Origin: Stropharia rugosoannulata
Taxonomy: Eukaryota > Basidiomycota > Agaricomycetes > Agaricales > Strophariaceae
Direction of reading: 5' to 3'
NCBI GenBank assembly: GCA_028532985.1
Contig: JANCIK010000002.1
Location: forward strand, 744,001 to 808,000
Length of the DNA: 64,000 nucleotides
Shown here: in pieces, positions 47,757 to 59,898 of the stretch
Numbering within the stretch: the first letter of the stretch is position 1
Layout: every line of letters starts with the position of its first letter
Notes under the pieces: generated by a model
What the model was told of the DNA's origin: nothing
Database searches by the model: none
The model's input: the letters and a program-made list of their open reading frames with translations, nothing else
Position numbers and translations under genes: made by a program

Positions 47757-49802
47757 TTACGCCTCAGACTTTTTCTTCTTCTTCTTGGGTGAATCAGCGC
47801 CGTCAGCTGCTGCGGCAGCAGCAGCAGCCTTGGCCTCCTTCTTTGCCTTCTTCCTCGCCTTTTTCTCTTCCTCTGTCTCCTCCTAGGCGACGGGTCCATA
47901 AGCTGAGCGAAAATATAACCAACACTAACGCTTACCTTTAATGTAGCAGGCTTATCCTCATCCATGGGCACTTCGCTCTCTCTGCGCTTCCTCTTCTTCT
48001 CTTTCTTGGAATCGCCATCGACGTCCATGCGGTCCTCATCTGAGTCTGCAGCCTTCTCCTTTTCAGCCCGCTTCTTGGCCTTCTTCTCCTCCTTTGCTTT
48101 GCGCTTCTCCTCCTTGACATCGAGCACTACCTTTACAGCAATGTCCATTGGGCTATCACGCTGCGTCGAGACAAGGTCGACCTGGTCTGCGGAGGCGTTG
48201 TACGTCTTGCCTTCGCCGTTCATAGAGAACCGTGGTTGTTGTTTCTTGCCACTATCAGCGAAGCGTCGGACACCTCCTCCTTCCATCTCGTGTTCTAGTG
48301 CACGCAGACGCGACTCGAGCTTGGCACGATTGTCAACTCCAATGACCGCGGAGGTCTCTTCTGACTTTCCATCAGCATCGGTAAGGGCGTCGACGCGGAC
48401 CGACAGCGCTGCCTTTGTGGCAACCATACGGGCCATTTTACCCTTTAGCTTGGGAGGAGCTTGGCCAATCAAAGATGCCTTTGTGCGAAGTAAAATTAGT
48501 GTCGCCTCGAGATTCTAATGAAAATGAGACCATACGTGATAAATAAGACCGTATTTAGGCGTATCGTGCTTGGTTTTTAAAGCACGAAAGAGGGCCTTTT
48601 CGGCACCAAGGATCTGTATTGTGCTGGCAGGGTGTTTCGCAAGACTTAGCAGACTGCCGGCGTGGCTGATGAGACGAGCACCGACAAGCTCGCCGACAAG
48701 AGCGGTCAAATTAGGGGCGATGGCTGCCATACGGTTGCGGAGATATTCCGCAAGCTGTGTTCGGTATTGAGAGATAGAAATGACTTGGTCGCACAGGGAA
48801 TGTATGTGGGCGATATCCGAGTCAGAGATTTCCGTGCCCATGGAGATTTCAGCGGCGGCCTTGAGGACGGCTTCAAGGTCTTCAGGAAGAACAGAGGCAA
48901 AGTCTGTCGTAGCAGCATTTGTTCTGAAGCCCATCAAACGGATGGTTTTGGCGTAGGCGACGTTGTCAACGATAATCTTAGCCATTTCGGGGAAATGCCA
49001 TCCATACCATTCCTGTTACCTTAAGCATTAATGCAGGAAATTGTAAGTTGGAATATATGTCTACCTTGACCCTCATGGCGTAGATGTTAACTTCTTTATC
49101 CAGATCATCTAGGAGTGCGATGGCTTGCACGACCATGGTGTCAACTTTGTCAGGCGAAAATTTCAGTTTGAAGCTATGAAGTATTATTTAAAACGTGCTT
49201 TGTTTGGGATATTGTTAATTGCACATACCGAGCCAACGAATGGCTGAGACCCAAGCTCATAGTAGCAAGATCTTTGGGGTCAAGACCTTCTAACAGTGCG
49301 GCAAGCTGACTCCGGATACCTCTCCAGAGATCTCCACTTGCACTTTCTGCGAGAGCATTGACTTTAATGCTAAGCTTTTTGGTGATTGAACGTCCTTTGC
49401 GAAAAAAAATAAACACCTCGGGGACCAGTGCGGAGAATGGAAAACCCACGAACCAAGATGGGGGTCAATCACGACCAGAGATTCCTTTCCTTTTCCCTTT
49501 TCCACTACCTCCTCCGTTAGGAATTTCTTCAGTCCTTTTCCGAGCTTTCCTCCCTGAAGGGCGCTGATATCTTCAACGGCGGTTGCAGTCGAGGTGAATC
49601 GGTGAAGTGCCTTGAGCTTCAGACTAAAAGATGCCCAATCAAATTACAGCGCGTCTGCACTTGTGGAAGGAAAAAATACATACAGCTTGCTAGCTTTTTC
49701 TGGGGTATTGAACTCCTCGTACAAATCGGCGCTTTCGAGCTTGGCCGCGTCTGTCACCTTGAACAGACAGTAGCCCATCGCGGTCTCGTATAAGACGAGC
49801 AT
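47757..49802 (-). CDS. NOP58: Nucleolar protein NOP58 (box C/D snoRNP)
   Basis: NOP58 is a core protein of box C/D snoRNPs that guide 2'-O-methylation and pre-rRNA cleavage, paired with NOP56 and fibrillarin. The start at 49802 ([16 protein letters not shown]) is the conserved N-terminus. The NOP5 N-terminal domain, coiled coil and NOSIC/Nop domain are all visible: [80 protein letters not shown] and [40 protein letters not shown] and [20 protein letters not shown] follow. The C-terminus is a KKE/D tail; a final intron joins ATLK to [20 protein letters not shown] and the end KKKKKKSEA. This tail choice distinguishes it from the ORF that reads through the intron. The product is about 560 aa. 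Confidence 0.95.
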
Positions 49803-50818
49803 TTTTGACAGGGCGAAATACTAAGGAGAGGATAGGGGACGGTTATGTGATTAAGTATATGAAAACAGGAAACTCAGGTGCGTATCGCCAACAACGGCGT
49901 CGACGGCGAGCAGGACAGTTCGATGCTCGACTTTTTTGTGGACGAAGAAATTTCTGAATGTTTCCCACACACACTACAGATCGTGGGAATAACGTGTGCG
50001 ACCACGGTCGATCGGGCCGGCTACACCCCTTTCTGATCCATCATCCAACCCTTGGTTCATTCTTCAACCTGACGAACCGCTGCCATGCGGCAAGCCTGGG
50101 TTGTTTCCGGTCAACTCACCTTGCACCAACCTCTTCGTCAGGACCGCCACATTGATAATCGCAAGCTATTATCATGGCCCTATTTTCCTCACTGTTCACT
50201 GCTCAGGCTGCTCATCCTTGCGGACTAAAATACTTGCCTTGTCGTCTATACCTTGAAAAATGACCGTGTCTATCTATACAGTGGACAAGAACTTCTCAAT
50301 TTGGAGGATGCACACAAGATACCTCAATCTCGATGAAGGGACGAAATATATGCGTGGTTCTGGATATTCATCCACGACTTGCTTTCTCAGGGATCTCTTC
50401 GATGCTATATCTTATCTCAGAACTGGCAAATATTTAGAATCTTTAATATGTTGCGTACGTTGTGCGTACGTTGCTATAGGGCCATACAGCCTTGACACGA
50501 AGGAAGCCTCTTCCAACGATACGGTCTGGAACGACCATGCTTGGAACTCAGAAACTAATATTTTTCTCGGCCTATTCGTAAGTTTTGCCCAATTTCTTTA
50601 TGTATAAATGGAGATTTACAATGTCTGATAACGTTCCTTTGACAGTGCCGTGTCGTCGTTCTTTTTCTTTCCTTTTTTGCATGCGGATTTTGGAGGAACC
50701 AAATGCGGATGCCGTGAACAATATAAAAGGGTCGCCATCCCGTCGCCTCAGACCGTTCTGAAAGATTATATTTATTTGTAATCGCGTATCTACTTGTTCG
50801 CGAGGATTTGTATGTGGT

Positions 50819-51067
50819 TTATAATTGGTAATAATCCTTCCTTGATCCTTCCTTTAAGTCGTAAGACAACCCAAATTCGACCTTCAATAAGCTCCCCTCG
50901 AAGTTCTCCGTGATGTCCCAGAAGTTGACTTTGTCTGCTTTGTCGAAGGTTTTTATTGTGTTGACTTTGTAATTGTTGTACAATGGCTCCAAATATTTTT
51001 TGTATTCGTCTTTTATCACCCAGTTTTCAGTGTCGTTGGCAGCATCTGTGTGGCTCGTCAAAATCAT
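50819..51067 (-). CDS. Unrecognised 82-aa open frame (possible gene fragment)
   Basis: The frame runs from an ATG at 51067 and encodes an acidic, aromatic-rich peptide (KDEYKKYLEPLYNNYKVNTI, FDKADKVNFWDITENFEG, KVEFGLSYDLKEGSRKD). Its composition looks like a folded protein rather than chance. It stops within 10 bases of the helicase scrap on the opposite strand, so it may be a piece of a gene broken by, or carried with, a mobile element. No family is recognised. Confidence 0.3.
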   Translation of the reverse strand: MILTSHTDAANDTENWVIKDEYKKYLEPLYNNYKVNTIKTFDKADKVNFWDITENFEGSLLKVEFGLSYDLKEGSRKDYYQL

Positions 51068-51074
51068 AGAACAC

Positions 51075-51329
51075 TTTACCGACTATAAGAGCCAAGGACA
51101 AAATTTAGGGACAATAATAGTTGACATTGGAAAATCATTTCCGTTAACAACTTTTCACGTTTACGGGGCATTGTCAAGGAGCCGGGGAAGACAGAACATA
51201 CGACTTCTACGCGACTTCAATGAGAAACTGTTTACGGAGCACCCTAACGAAGAACTTCGCCAAGAAATGATACGATTGGAAGAGTTGGCCTGCTTAACAA
51301 AAGAAAAATTATGTCGCGGTGAATTGTAA
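51075..51329 (+). mobile_element. PIF1/Helitron-type helicase C-terminal remnant
   Basis: The frame FTDYKSQGQNLGTIIVDIGK, SFPLTTFHVYGALSRSRGRQ, NIRLLRDFNEKLFTEHPNEE resembles the end of PIF1-like helicases carried by Helitrons and related elements in mushroom genomes. YKSQGQ corresponds to helicase motif V and the YGALSRSRG segment to motif VI, with the usual IRLLRDFN continuation. The Walker A and B parts (motifs I-II) and any Rep domain are absent, so this is a truncated relic. Assignment to Helitrons rather than another PIF1-bearing element is an inference. Confidence 0.65.
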
Positions 51330-54097
51330 CAATTCTATAGTCCCTGTAAAAGTACAAGAGACACGATAGATATGAATATATGAATTGTTTACCCCCAGAA
51401 TACATACATTGGAGGTTATCTAATCTTATCCGTACATTATCTAATCTTATCAATTGAAAAGATTCATTGGTATCGTACCAACATTGGTCAGCAGGATCCC
51501 GGTTGCAAGCTCTACTACGTTGTTTGTACATATTATGCGACCAAAATAGGTCGAATTCAGACCGAGTGGGACCTTAGCTTTCAGCACGGTGATATACGCC
51601 TTTTATTTCCTTTCTCTTTGAGACATTTGAAAATTCCTCCGAATCAAGAGACCAGTGCATTTCTTTGGTGGGAGGGTGGGATGTATCGGGTAACTCTAAA
51701 AATGTTTCCGTGCTAATTATGTCTGTTCGTTAGGCCTCCGCGAGTAAATAGGGTTTGTCGAACTGAGGGTAAATCTACTGCTTTTGGTCAATATACACCT
51801 AGTAAGCATATTAAAGTTTTATGTGTCCTATCTAATAATGACATTATCGTCCTACCATCTGAATTACTAGCAGCTCAGTCAACGGGCCCACTGCGTCGCC
51901 ATGAATTCTTGTAAAACGGTTTGCACTTCTATGCGGATGGATGCAGCAATATATGTTTTTCCGCTCTTCAACGCGATTTTTGGCATGCTCAATAACGATA
52001 TTTTCAACGGAATGACCGACTGAGCTGCGTCTCCAACGCGTTCTGTTTCCATGCCTGGTACGAATGCACATGTCCGCTACAAATGGTCAGCTTTTAAGCG
52101 CGCAATTGCTCCAGTGACATTATGCACACATCATCCAGCAACATATCAGTATGATGATATCAACGTTGTAAAACAGTAACGTTTGCCATGGACCAGTCCT
52201 CAGTGCATATCTAGGCCATCAGTTCGATGCAGATCAGGCTTCACTTCGAGAGTATGTATTACACAAGGTCCTATGGATTTTGAGTTGTGTGTTCTATTTT
52301 TGCCTAATATTTTCTCTTCGACGTCAGTTCGAAAACCTTTTGCATGTAATCCATTGGTGGACAATTTAAGGCTGTCTTATCGGCCAAAGTGCAACCTCAG
52401 CTCGCGTCTGCGTCGGTTCTCCGTTCTTCGGGCAGCATAGGGCAGCATCTAAGATGAGTCTTGATGAATGATTTGTATACCCATTTGCGAGTGGTCAGAA
52501 TCTGATTATAAATCTTTCGTTGTCTTTACTACGTGCCTTGCGACAAATCAAAAACGCATGTGATGGCGTCAAGATAGTTGGCTCGTAGGCCAATATGATT
52601 GTTATTGGCGGTTTTAGTGTTCCCATATCCCCTCATATCCCCTGCTTGCCCTACCTATACTAAACCCTCAAGTATGCATCTGCCGTTGACAGTTGCCATC
52701 ATAAGGAATACTTGTGGGAGAGTGCGAAAATCAACACTTCAAGCTTCAACGGTCATTTGTCATGATTCGTATTATCAAGTTTCGGCATATTGATCGTTGA
52801 AAGGGATGAAGACTGTCAAGCTGTCATGCCCATCCTGGGAGACTCCACCTAACAGACAGCCACAAGCTCTTTAATCTTCTACCAAAGCCTCCGAGCAAAA
52901 ACAAGCCACTGGATGTAAGGAAACAGAACATATGTTTGTATGTCAAACACTAAAAATATCTGTTGAGAATCTGCTTATTCCTACCGAGGTCGATTGCAGT
53001 GTGCACACGACGCTCGAAAGTTGTGGCATGCGTGCAGCTGCCGATCAAGCCGGCCTTGTAGGAAAAAATAGGTGAAGATGTACATGTCTATGACAACGCT
53101 CGACTGATTCTGCCTTGCTGGTATCGATGTTGTTTTTGCGCATCTCTGTATTATGCGGGTCCCATTCATCAGGCTGGAATGTGTGTCGAATTTTTGCGAT
53201 GTGTTCACTTGGTGTAGATTACAAAATATTCCGCAACATTTATGTGTATAAATTCAACATGTTGCTGTTGACGGTCTGACTTTTTCTTAATGTTGCAGCA
53301 CAAGTAGGTAAATACGCCTTATACATGATTCGGTCTTGAAAGCAACTGGGAAGGAGTATCTTCGATTCTGTATTCTAATCCCATTAAAGGTACAACTATT
53401 ATACATGGACTTCGCTTATAATAATGCTGACAACCATTCCTCGGTGAGTGGGCCAATCGAATCGATAGACACAACCCTGATTAAATCTGTCGAAGGACAG
53501 CAGAAACCGTTCCGAGGGATTGGAAGTCGATTCGGTGGTTATAAAACAGCGAAGATAAGTCTTGGACTCTTGGATAGACTGTAAAACTGTAGTTTCTAAT
53601 ACATAGGTGTCTTGGAGATAAGCTTTGGACGGTTTGGTCTATTACGCGCCATATGATCGTCAGAGAGCTATGTATGATGGACTAGATGGGATGCTGAGGG
53701 GATGGTTTCTGCGGTGGCGGGTGTGAGCAGAGAATTGGCGGAGAACAACTGATCGTATTTCTATGGCAATGCAAAGGACATATCCGCCGACGCCGAAGCC
53801 AATCAGAGTGCACGGCTGAACCCACTCTGCTGGGTCCTCTAAGTATGGAACGCTACAAATACTCTGATCGTCGCAGCATCATGACATTCCCTTTGCCTTT
53901 CTTTTCTTTCTCCCTGTGCCTTTTGGTACGCCTTTCCACCGTCTTCCGTGCCCTTTGCGCTGACCGTCCCTTCACAGTTGTTTTTTTTGGGCTTGCCCGG
54001 TTGCATTCCCTGGTCTTCGGCGTGCTCCCACTTCGTTCATCCACATTCTTTTGTTTAAGCAGGCTTTTCTCTGGCAGTAAATTTTCGGAAAATAATC

Positions 54098-55633
54098 ATG
54101 CATTTCTCTACTTCCTTGGTCGCTCTCGTTTCTGCTTTCCCATTCTTGGCTTCCGCCGCACCCGCTAGCAGGGCTTATGGCAAGCGCGCTGCGTCCGCGA
54201 CGGATATCCTGGTGTACAGTACGTACCATGACTGCTTATGCGCACGCGATGAATTAAAAAAATTCCGGTAGCTTTCGCTGACGTCCTTGAGCAACTCGAG
54301 TCGACTTTCTACTCCCAAGGACTATCCAAATTCCAGTCGCAAGACTTCCTTGACGCCGGATTCACATCCAGCGCGGTGGTCATTCAACAGCTCCAGTCCA
54401 TCCAGTCTGATGAATCTACCCATTCGACTGTGCTCCAAGTAAGGACTGCTATTTGACGATTTGTTTGCACCCCCGCTCATTTTCCTTAGGCCGCGATTCA
54501 ATCCTTTGGCGCATCCCCGCTGACTAGTTGCAAGTTCAACTTCGATTCTGCTCTTACTGACGTGCCGACAATGGCTGCAACTGCCCGCGTCGTCGAAGCT
54601 GTAGGAGTTGGTGCTTATCTCGGTGCGGCTACACTTTTGGATGACCCTGTCCTGCTCGACTCTGCTGCCTCTATTTTGACCGTCGAGGCCCGTCACCAGA
54701 CCATTCTGAACATGCTCTCCCCCGGTGGAACTCCCATTCCCGCTGCATTTGACATTGCATTGACTCCAAGCGAGGTCCTTGCTCTTGCCAGCCCCTTCTT
54801 TGACGGAGCGTGCGACCTTGGAGTACCAGGTATGATTTCTGTTCAGACATAACGCGAAAATAAGTCTGATTTTTTTCTTTAAAGCCAACCCTGTTCTGTC
54901 GATCACTAACACTGGTTCTGTGGGACCCGGAACACAGTTGACATTCTCCTCGTCAGCGATCACCAGTAGCAACGACACTTCCGTAAGCTATTTTTTGTTA
55001 CTCAGGAATAAAGTAAACATCTAAGATAACCGTCTACAACAGAAATTCTTCTGCCAAATGTTGCTCGGAGGTGCTTTCTCGTCCATCACCCTCCCTTTCG
55101 ACAACTGCGTCGTTCCGGACAACATCAACGGACCCGTTGCCATCTTTATCACCTCTGACAATCAGCCCCTGCTCAACAACGTCCGCGACCGTGCGACAAC
55201 CCAGCTCGTTGCTGGCCCCACAATGGCATTCATTGACACGAACCCCCAGGCTATCACCCAGCTCATCCGTGCCGACAGTTCGGCGAGCAGCGCATCCACG
55301 AGCACGACTACTATCAGCCCCGCCCAGGCGTCTTCCATCATCTCTGCCGATTCTTCTGCGTCCAGCGACTCCTCCGCTGCCAGCTCTACGTCGTCCGCGT
55401 CCGCACCCGCCGCGACTGGTACGTCAGGTAGCTCGTCCTCGTCGTCTAGCTCTTCCAGCCCGGTTCTGTCGGCGTCGCAGCCTGCAGTCCCTGGCACGCC
55501 AAACACCTATGTTGGACCCAGCCCCGACGGATCCATCAACATCGTTGGCTGGTCTAACCTTCCCAGCACTGGCACTAACTCTGCGGCGCTGACAGGCTCG
55601 TCGAGTGCAAGCTCTTCCGGCTCGGGGTACTGA
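54098..55633 (+). CDS. Secreted Rds1-like ferritin-fold protein
   Basis: The protein belongs to the fungal Rds1 (stress response) group with a ferritin-like four-helix domain. The start at 54098 gives a signal peptide (MHFSTSLVALVSAFPFLASA) and a possible Kex2 site after AYGKR. Five exons are joined by four short GT-AG introns. The helical domain reads ILVYTFADVLEQLESTFYSQ, SSAVVIQQLQSIQSDESTHS, TVLQAAIQSFGASPLTSCKF, ATARVVEAVGVGAYLGAATL and ASILTVEARHQTILNML. The spaced Glu/His residues (LEQLE, DESTH, EAVG, EARHQ) fit the ferritin-like pattern, though metal binding is unproven. A beta-rich middle part follows, then a Ser/Thr/Ala-rich tail of more than 100 residues, likely O-glycosylated. No hydrophobic C-terminus is present, so a GPI anchor is unlikely. 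The product is about 430 aa. Confidence 0.88.
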
Positions 55634-56396
55634 GCTACCAGGCAGCTTGTCACACCTGCCTTTTCTTGATCGCATTGGACTCTTAGATTATTGTAATTTG
55701 TGCGATGGCTAGCTGTGCCTTGCATGTTCAGCTGTACCTAACGACGACTATGTGATATACAAGCGCATAGGAATTCTTGGGTGATACGATGTGATGTTGT
55801 ACTTCGACGAGAGTAGTATTTTTGGAAAGCGTTTATGGACTTTTTGCACTTTTACTTTCACATTTTTTCTGCCTTGAAACTGTTGTCCCTAGATACTGTA
55901 CCGTTTCAGCCAGTGGTTAGGGTGGTCGTTAGCCTGCTTTTTTTTTTTTTCGTTCTGTTTCACCTAGTTGTCCACATCAACAACACTTTGGCACAAGCCC
56001 CGAGGGATACATATTTCCGCATGCATTTCTTCCCATATTTGTAGACTATACCAATGGATTATAGTGCGTGTAACTCCAGTACTCAAATACTCAAGCTTCT
56101 CAACTTCGAAGTTAGACGATGCATGAACTGGTTACTGTTACCAACTTACCATCCCCTTCCTGTAGTGTCATACTGATACTAGATAGCAATGATGTCGGAT
56201 TACTAAATATATATAGTGCTCTAATGGTACTGAACCAATGGTGGGGTATAGAGTACAAATGTGTTCGGGATATAAAACATAGCTAGATAAAACAATGTCT
56301 CCATAGATAAAAAGCAGGCCTGTAGATCGCATGCACCAGTCGAGGCCAAAATAATGAGTGGGCCCTAGTTGAGCCTTCGCTGGAAATGAAGTAAGG
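55634..56396. other. Convergent intergenic region
   Basis: About 760 bases between the stops of the Rds1-like gene (+) and the EAF gene (-). It holds their 3' untranslated regions and a 14-T run near 55940. Nothing else is supported. Confidence 0.5.
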
Positions 56397-57985
56397 TCAG
56401 TCCTCATCGCTGTCGTCGCTGCTTGAGTAATCGTCCTCGTCGCTATCAGCCACCACCTCCCTCGACGCGAGTTCATTCAGCGAGATTGGCCGTCGTGCAG
56501 GGTCGGGTACAAAGTCGTCTTCAGAGTCCCGCATCTGCTCGTTCATCTCCTCTTCAAAGGCGTTTAGGTCGATATCCTCCCCGCCTTCAGCGTCTTCCGT
56601 GGCGTCGGCGAAGCCATCACCAAATATGTCATCCTCCAGCTGCTTTTCATAATCGTGCTGTGGCATAATCGGCACTGCTTCTGTGGGCACCTCATCCCAG
56701 TCGTCCTCGTCGTCGTCGCTATCCAATCCTATCGCAGGCGGTGATGGCGGGACTTCAATCGGAAGCGGCTGCGCTGGTGCAGGTATATTCCGCGAAGTGG
56801 CAGGTTTCTGTGGCGCGACAGGTGCTGGCGGCAGAGATATTGGAGCTGACCCTCCTGGCAGAGACAGCATAGGCGAAGCTGCTCGAGGTGGAGGTGCCGC
56901 TGATTGAGCTGGCGGAGATGCACGCGCCCGTTTAGCAGGCTTTCCAAACTCGATTACTTCTTCGTCCGGGTAGGAGACTGGCGCAGGTGGCGCAGGTGGA
57001 AGAGCAGCAGGTTGTTTGACCTTTTTAGCTTTCACAGGTGTGGCCTTGGCTGGTTGGGGTGGAGGAATAGCAGCCGGTGGCTGAATGTGTGGTTTAATTG
57101 GTGGTTCTGGTCGAGCTTTTGGCAACGACTTGACCACACGAGATGGCTTGGGAGGAGGAACTGGAGAAGGAGGGCGTAGAGGTTCGATTTCTCCTTCCTC
57201 CTCCTCCTCTTCCTCCTCTTCTTCTCGACGTAGTGCAACTGCTTGTCGCATAATTTCCTCCAGGTTGGTTTGATCTTCTGCCTTGACACTTTCTTCCACT
57301 AAAGAACTGATCTCAGAATCGCCACGTTTTGATTTGCCCTTATTCATAAGCGTCGAGTCAGCTAGACAGTAAATAGTTAAGCTGTGAAGATAAAACAATG
57401 TATAAAATTGCCACATACGGCCTTTCCCGTCGTATTTAAACTGCACCAGAGAGTCCAGTTTCTCCAGAGTATAAATCTATTGAGATTATGAGTTGATGAC
57501 GTTGACCACGGGTGGTGGCACAACTAACCCCCGTTTCCTCATCATAAATTAGGATACACTCGACATCTTTAGCAAGCTGTTCAATTCCGCTAAATTTATG
57601 CACTTCTCCTGCCTGCCTGAATGTCAGCATCGTATCGGGGACATGAATGAACTATGTACCTGTGTGCTAGGATATTCCGCTCGTACCTGAGTAGTACTAT
57701 CCGGCAATTGAGTGGTTTCTATCGAGGCAGGCTTAGTGTCATCTATAGACGATGCTCTGAATTTAACTGGCAAAGAGATTCGAAATCAGTGGAGGCTCTA
57801 TCCACGAATAAGCCGACTTGCTCACATTTAAAGGAGTAGAAATCCTTGTCGGGAAGGTTGGATCGCTTGGTGGTCGGAGCGGGTGAGCCCTTCAGCTTCC
57901 TGTTTTTGATAGCCTTGTTCAAGGACGCTCCAATGTTGACAGTATGGCAGCCTGCGGGTGGCATCCAGGCGCTTGAGCTCGCCAT
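56397..57985 (-). CDS. EAF-domain transcription elongation factor (ELL-associated)
   Basis: The N-terminal region matches the EAF family, which partners ELL to stimulate RNA polymerase II elongation. The start at 57985 gives MASSSAWMPPAGCHTVNIGA and then KLKGSPAPTTKRSNLPDKDF. After introns come SSIDDTKPASIETTQLPDST, GEVHKFSGIEQLAKDVECIL, IYDEETGIYTLEKLDSLVQF and KYDGKG. The C-terminal two thirds are disordered: a 10-residue Glu run, long Pro/Ala-rich stretches with basic patches (VKAKKVKQP, KPAKRARASP), and an acidic tail (DSDDDEDDWDEVPTE, ending SSDDSDED). Such acidic C-termini act as transactivation regions in animal EAFs. Five or six exons. The product is about 450 aa. No ELL-like gene lies in the window. 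Confidence 0.82.
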
Positions 57986-58488
57986 AGTGGTTTAGAATAG
58001 AGCTGGTGGCCCTGGCAATGCCCTGGGGCCTGGTCATACCCTGGCTTCTAATTTCCGTCCAACTGTCCATGTGCCGATCGGTAGCTGACTAAGCCGTGCT
58101 GTTGATTTACTGTACCTGCGTACCACTCGGACCTTGCTCGAACCTGGGCCATTGCATAATGTTATCCACTGCTTGAGCATAGGCAAAGACTCGAACACAT
58201 CAATCCTGATATTCCGTCAGCCTACTGGCCGATTCTTTATTTATTTCAAAGCCTTCGGCCTATATCAAGCCTGTATCTTAATTAAAACCTCTCAGTCTCT
58301 ATGATAGTAGGTTGTCACAATATCACAGTGTTGGTATCCATAAGCCAAGAACTGCAAAGTGTCCCATACATACATACGGCTAGCATTGATCGATACCTTC
58401 GTTACCCTTTATCGAAGTTGGTGGCAGATGAAGTAAAAATCCTATAGGAAATCATGAAATAATCGTAAAACGCGAATTTGGCCTGCGG
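57986..58488. other. Interval between EAF gene and NCBP3-like gene
   Basis: About 500 bases holding the EAF promoter and the 3' end of the NCBP3-like gene. No other feature was recognised. Confidence 0.45.
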
Positions 58489-59898
58489 TCAATCCTGTCG
58501 AAGAAATGCATCAAGCTCGTCATCAAGCTCTTGCTGAGTTTTCTTTGGCCTTTCATTTGGGCGTCGAGGGCGGTCAGATTTTCTGCTCCTCCCTTCGGAG
58601 ATTAGATCCGTGCCGTTTAGGGTTGGCTCCCTGTGTCTATTCCTGCCGCCTCTGGCCCTACGTGAAGGTTCGCGGCTTTCAGCAGTCGGTCCCCAATCGA
58701 GACGCTCCGAAAAAGGCGCTTGTAGCCGATCACTTAGACTAGATTTCCCGTCGTAAGGCTTTTCGCGTGTGCGACGACTGCCACGTGAACGTCGAGAAGA
58801 GTGTGTGTCCAGCCTTGAAGATAAATCGGCAGTATCCTCCACCATAGAGTGCAGGCGCAACACAGATGTCCGCTCTAGTAGGGTGCGTCCATCAGCCGCA
58901 AAATAGTCTGAGCGCATACGCGATGGGGGAGATGCCGGGACGCTCGGTTCTTCATCCTCAGGGGCGGGCCCGCCTTCCATCGCCTCGTCTTCATCGTCCC
59001 CAGCAAGAAATTGGTCTAATTCCTCGTCAAGGCGTGCTTTCTGGAGCTCTTCATCATCGTACGTCCCTCGTCTCCGTTTTGCAGGGGGCAAGTCGCGTCC
59101 ATCAAATAGTTCCTTTCCTGCAGAGATACCGTGCTTTTGATAGAATTTACTCTCCATCATTGCGCCTTTCTTCTTGACGTCATCGGTTTTCGCCCAACGC
59201 ATCCGAAGAGAACCTTTAAGTCCTTGGCCTTGACCGAGAGTCTGATTTATACGTTCTTCTGGAGGCCATAAGGCCACGGGGAAGGGTTTTGCAGGAACAA
59301 ATTCGTCTATGTCTGGTAAATCCGACTCCGACTTTTGTAAGAGTGTAAATGCTACTCTTGCGTCTTTATTGGATTCGAAAACCAGAACGCAGGTAGTATC
59401 GTCCACCCATTCCAGCCCTAAAGGGCGTGTGTCAAAATGGGTAGCGTAGGCAAATATCCGCGTAGTAGTGAGATGGGATATGGGCGTCCCGTTTACTAAA
59501 ATCGCGTTCCTACGGTAAACGAGGTCTAGTACGAGGGCAATTTGTCTTAAGATTAACCTGCATTCGAGAAGGGTATCGACTCACCGCCATCTATATCCTC
59601 ATCCTCCATCAAATCGCTGTCTTCGTTGTCATCGTGTTTGCGCTTGAAAGAGTAATAGCCAACTTTCCATCAGGTCCTAGTATCTCTGCGCCTGCAGGAC
59701 ATGCTACCAGCGCACCTTTCCAGGCCGGGATACGGCTGAGGAGTCTGACAGCAGATAGACTTTGCTGGTGCCAATTCGCCCTGCGAGCGACGCGGCGCGC
59801 TCTGCTTCTGTGGGCAATTGTTCTTCGTAGGCTATGTTGTCGTCATAGGAAAGAGCAGTCAACTCCTCGGAATTATATTCCACTGGCGTATTTTCCAT
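58489..59898 (-). CDS. NCBP3: NCBP3-like nuclear cap-binding / mRNA export protein
   Basis: The RRM-like core of nuclear cap-binding protein 3 is recognisable once three exons are joined: VYRRNAILVNGTPISHLTTT, RIFAYATHFDTRPLGLEWVD, DTTCVLVFESNKDARVAF. LEWVDDTTC is the family's W-x-D-D signature. The start at 59898 (MENTPVEYNSEELTALSYDD) is followed by an acidic KRKHDDNEDSDLMEDEDIDG linker. The intron ending at CTCGTACTAG, rather than the nearer GTAG, is required to keep frame. The C-terminal part is Arg/Ser-rich (SSRRSRGSRRTREKPYDG, RRARGGRNRHREP). Two copies of an acidic helix, ARLDEELDQFLAGDD and QQELDDELDAFLRQD at the very end, resemble the UAP56-binding / FoP-type motif of mRNA export adaptors. 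The product is about 420 aa. It is divergent from KRR1 (195 bp apart). Confidence 0.82.

Larger units (their letters stand above)
49803..54097. other. Gene-poor 4.3-kb interval with a transposon scrap
   Basis: Only fragmentary frames are seen. The one recognisable piece is a PIF1-like helicase C-terminus at 51075-51329. Frames at 50260-50607 (+, 115 codons), 50819-51067 (-, 82 codons) and 51844-52071 (-) are open but unrecognised. The right end (about 53760-54097), with a long CT-rich tract, is likely to be the promoter of the Rds1-like gene. Confidence 0.5.

Noticed and set aside
47684..47940. Reading through the last NOP58 intron (long basic Arg-rich C-terminus)
   Set aside because: Removing the GTAAGC...CCTAG intron gives the usual acidic/lysine NOP58 tail ending KKKKKKSEA; the read-through frame is unlike the family.
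58489..59898. NCBP3-like gene joined at the nearer acceptor CCGTAG
   Set aside because: That junction gives a stop codon within three residues. The upstream acceptor CGTACTAG restores the conserved VYRRNAILVNG segment.
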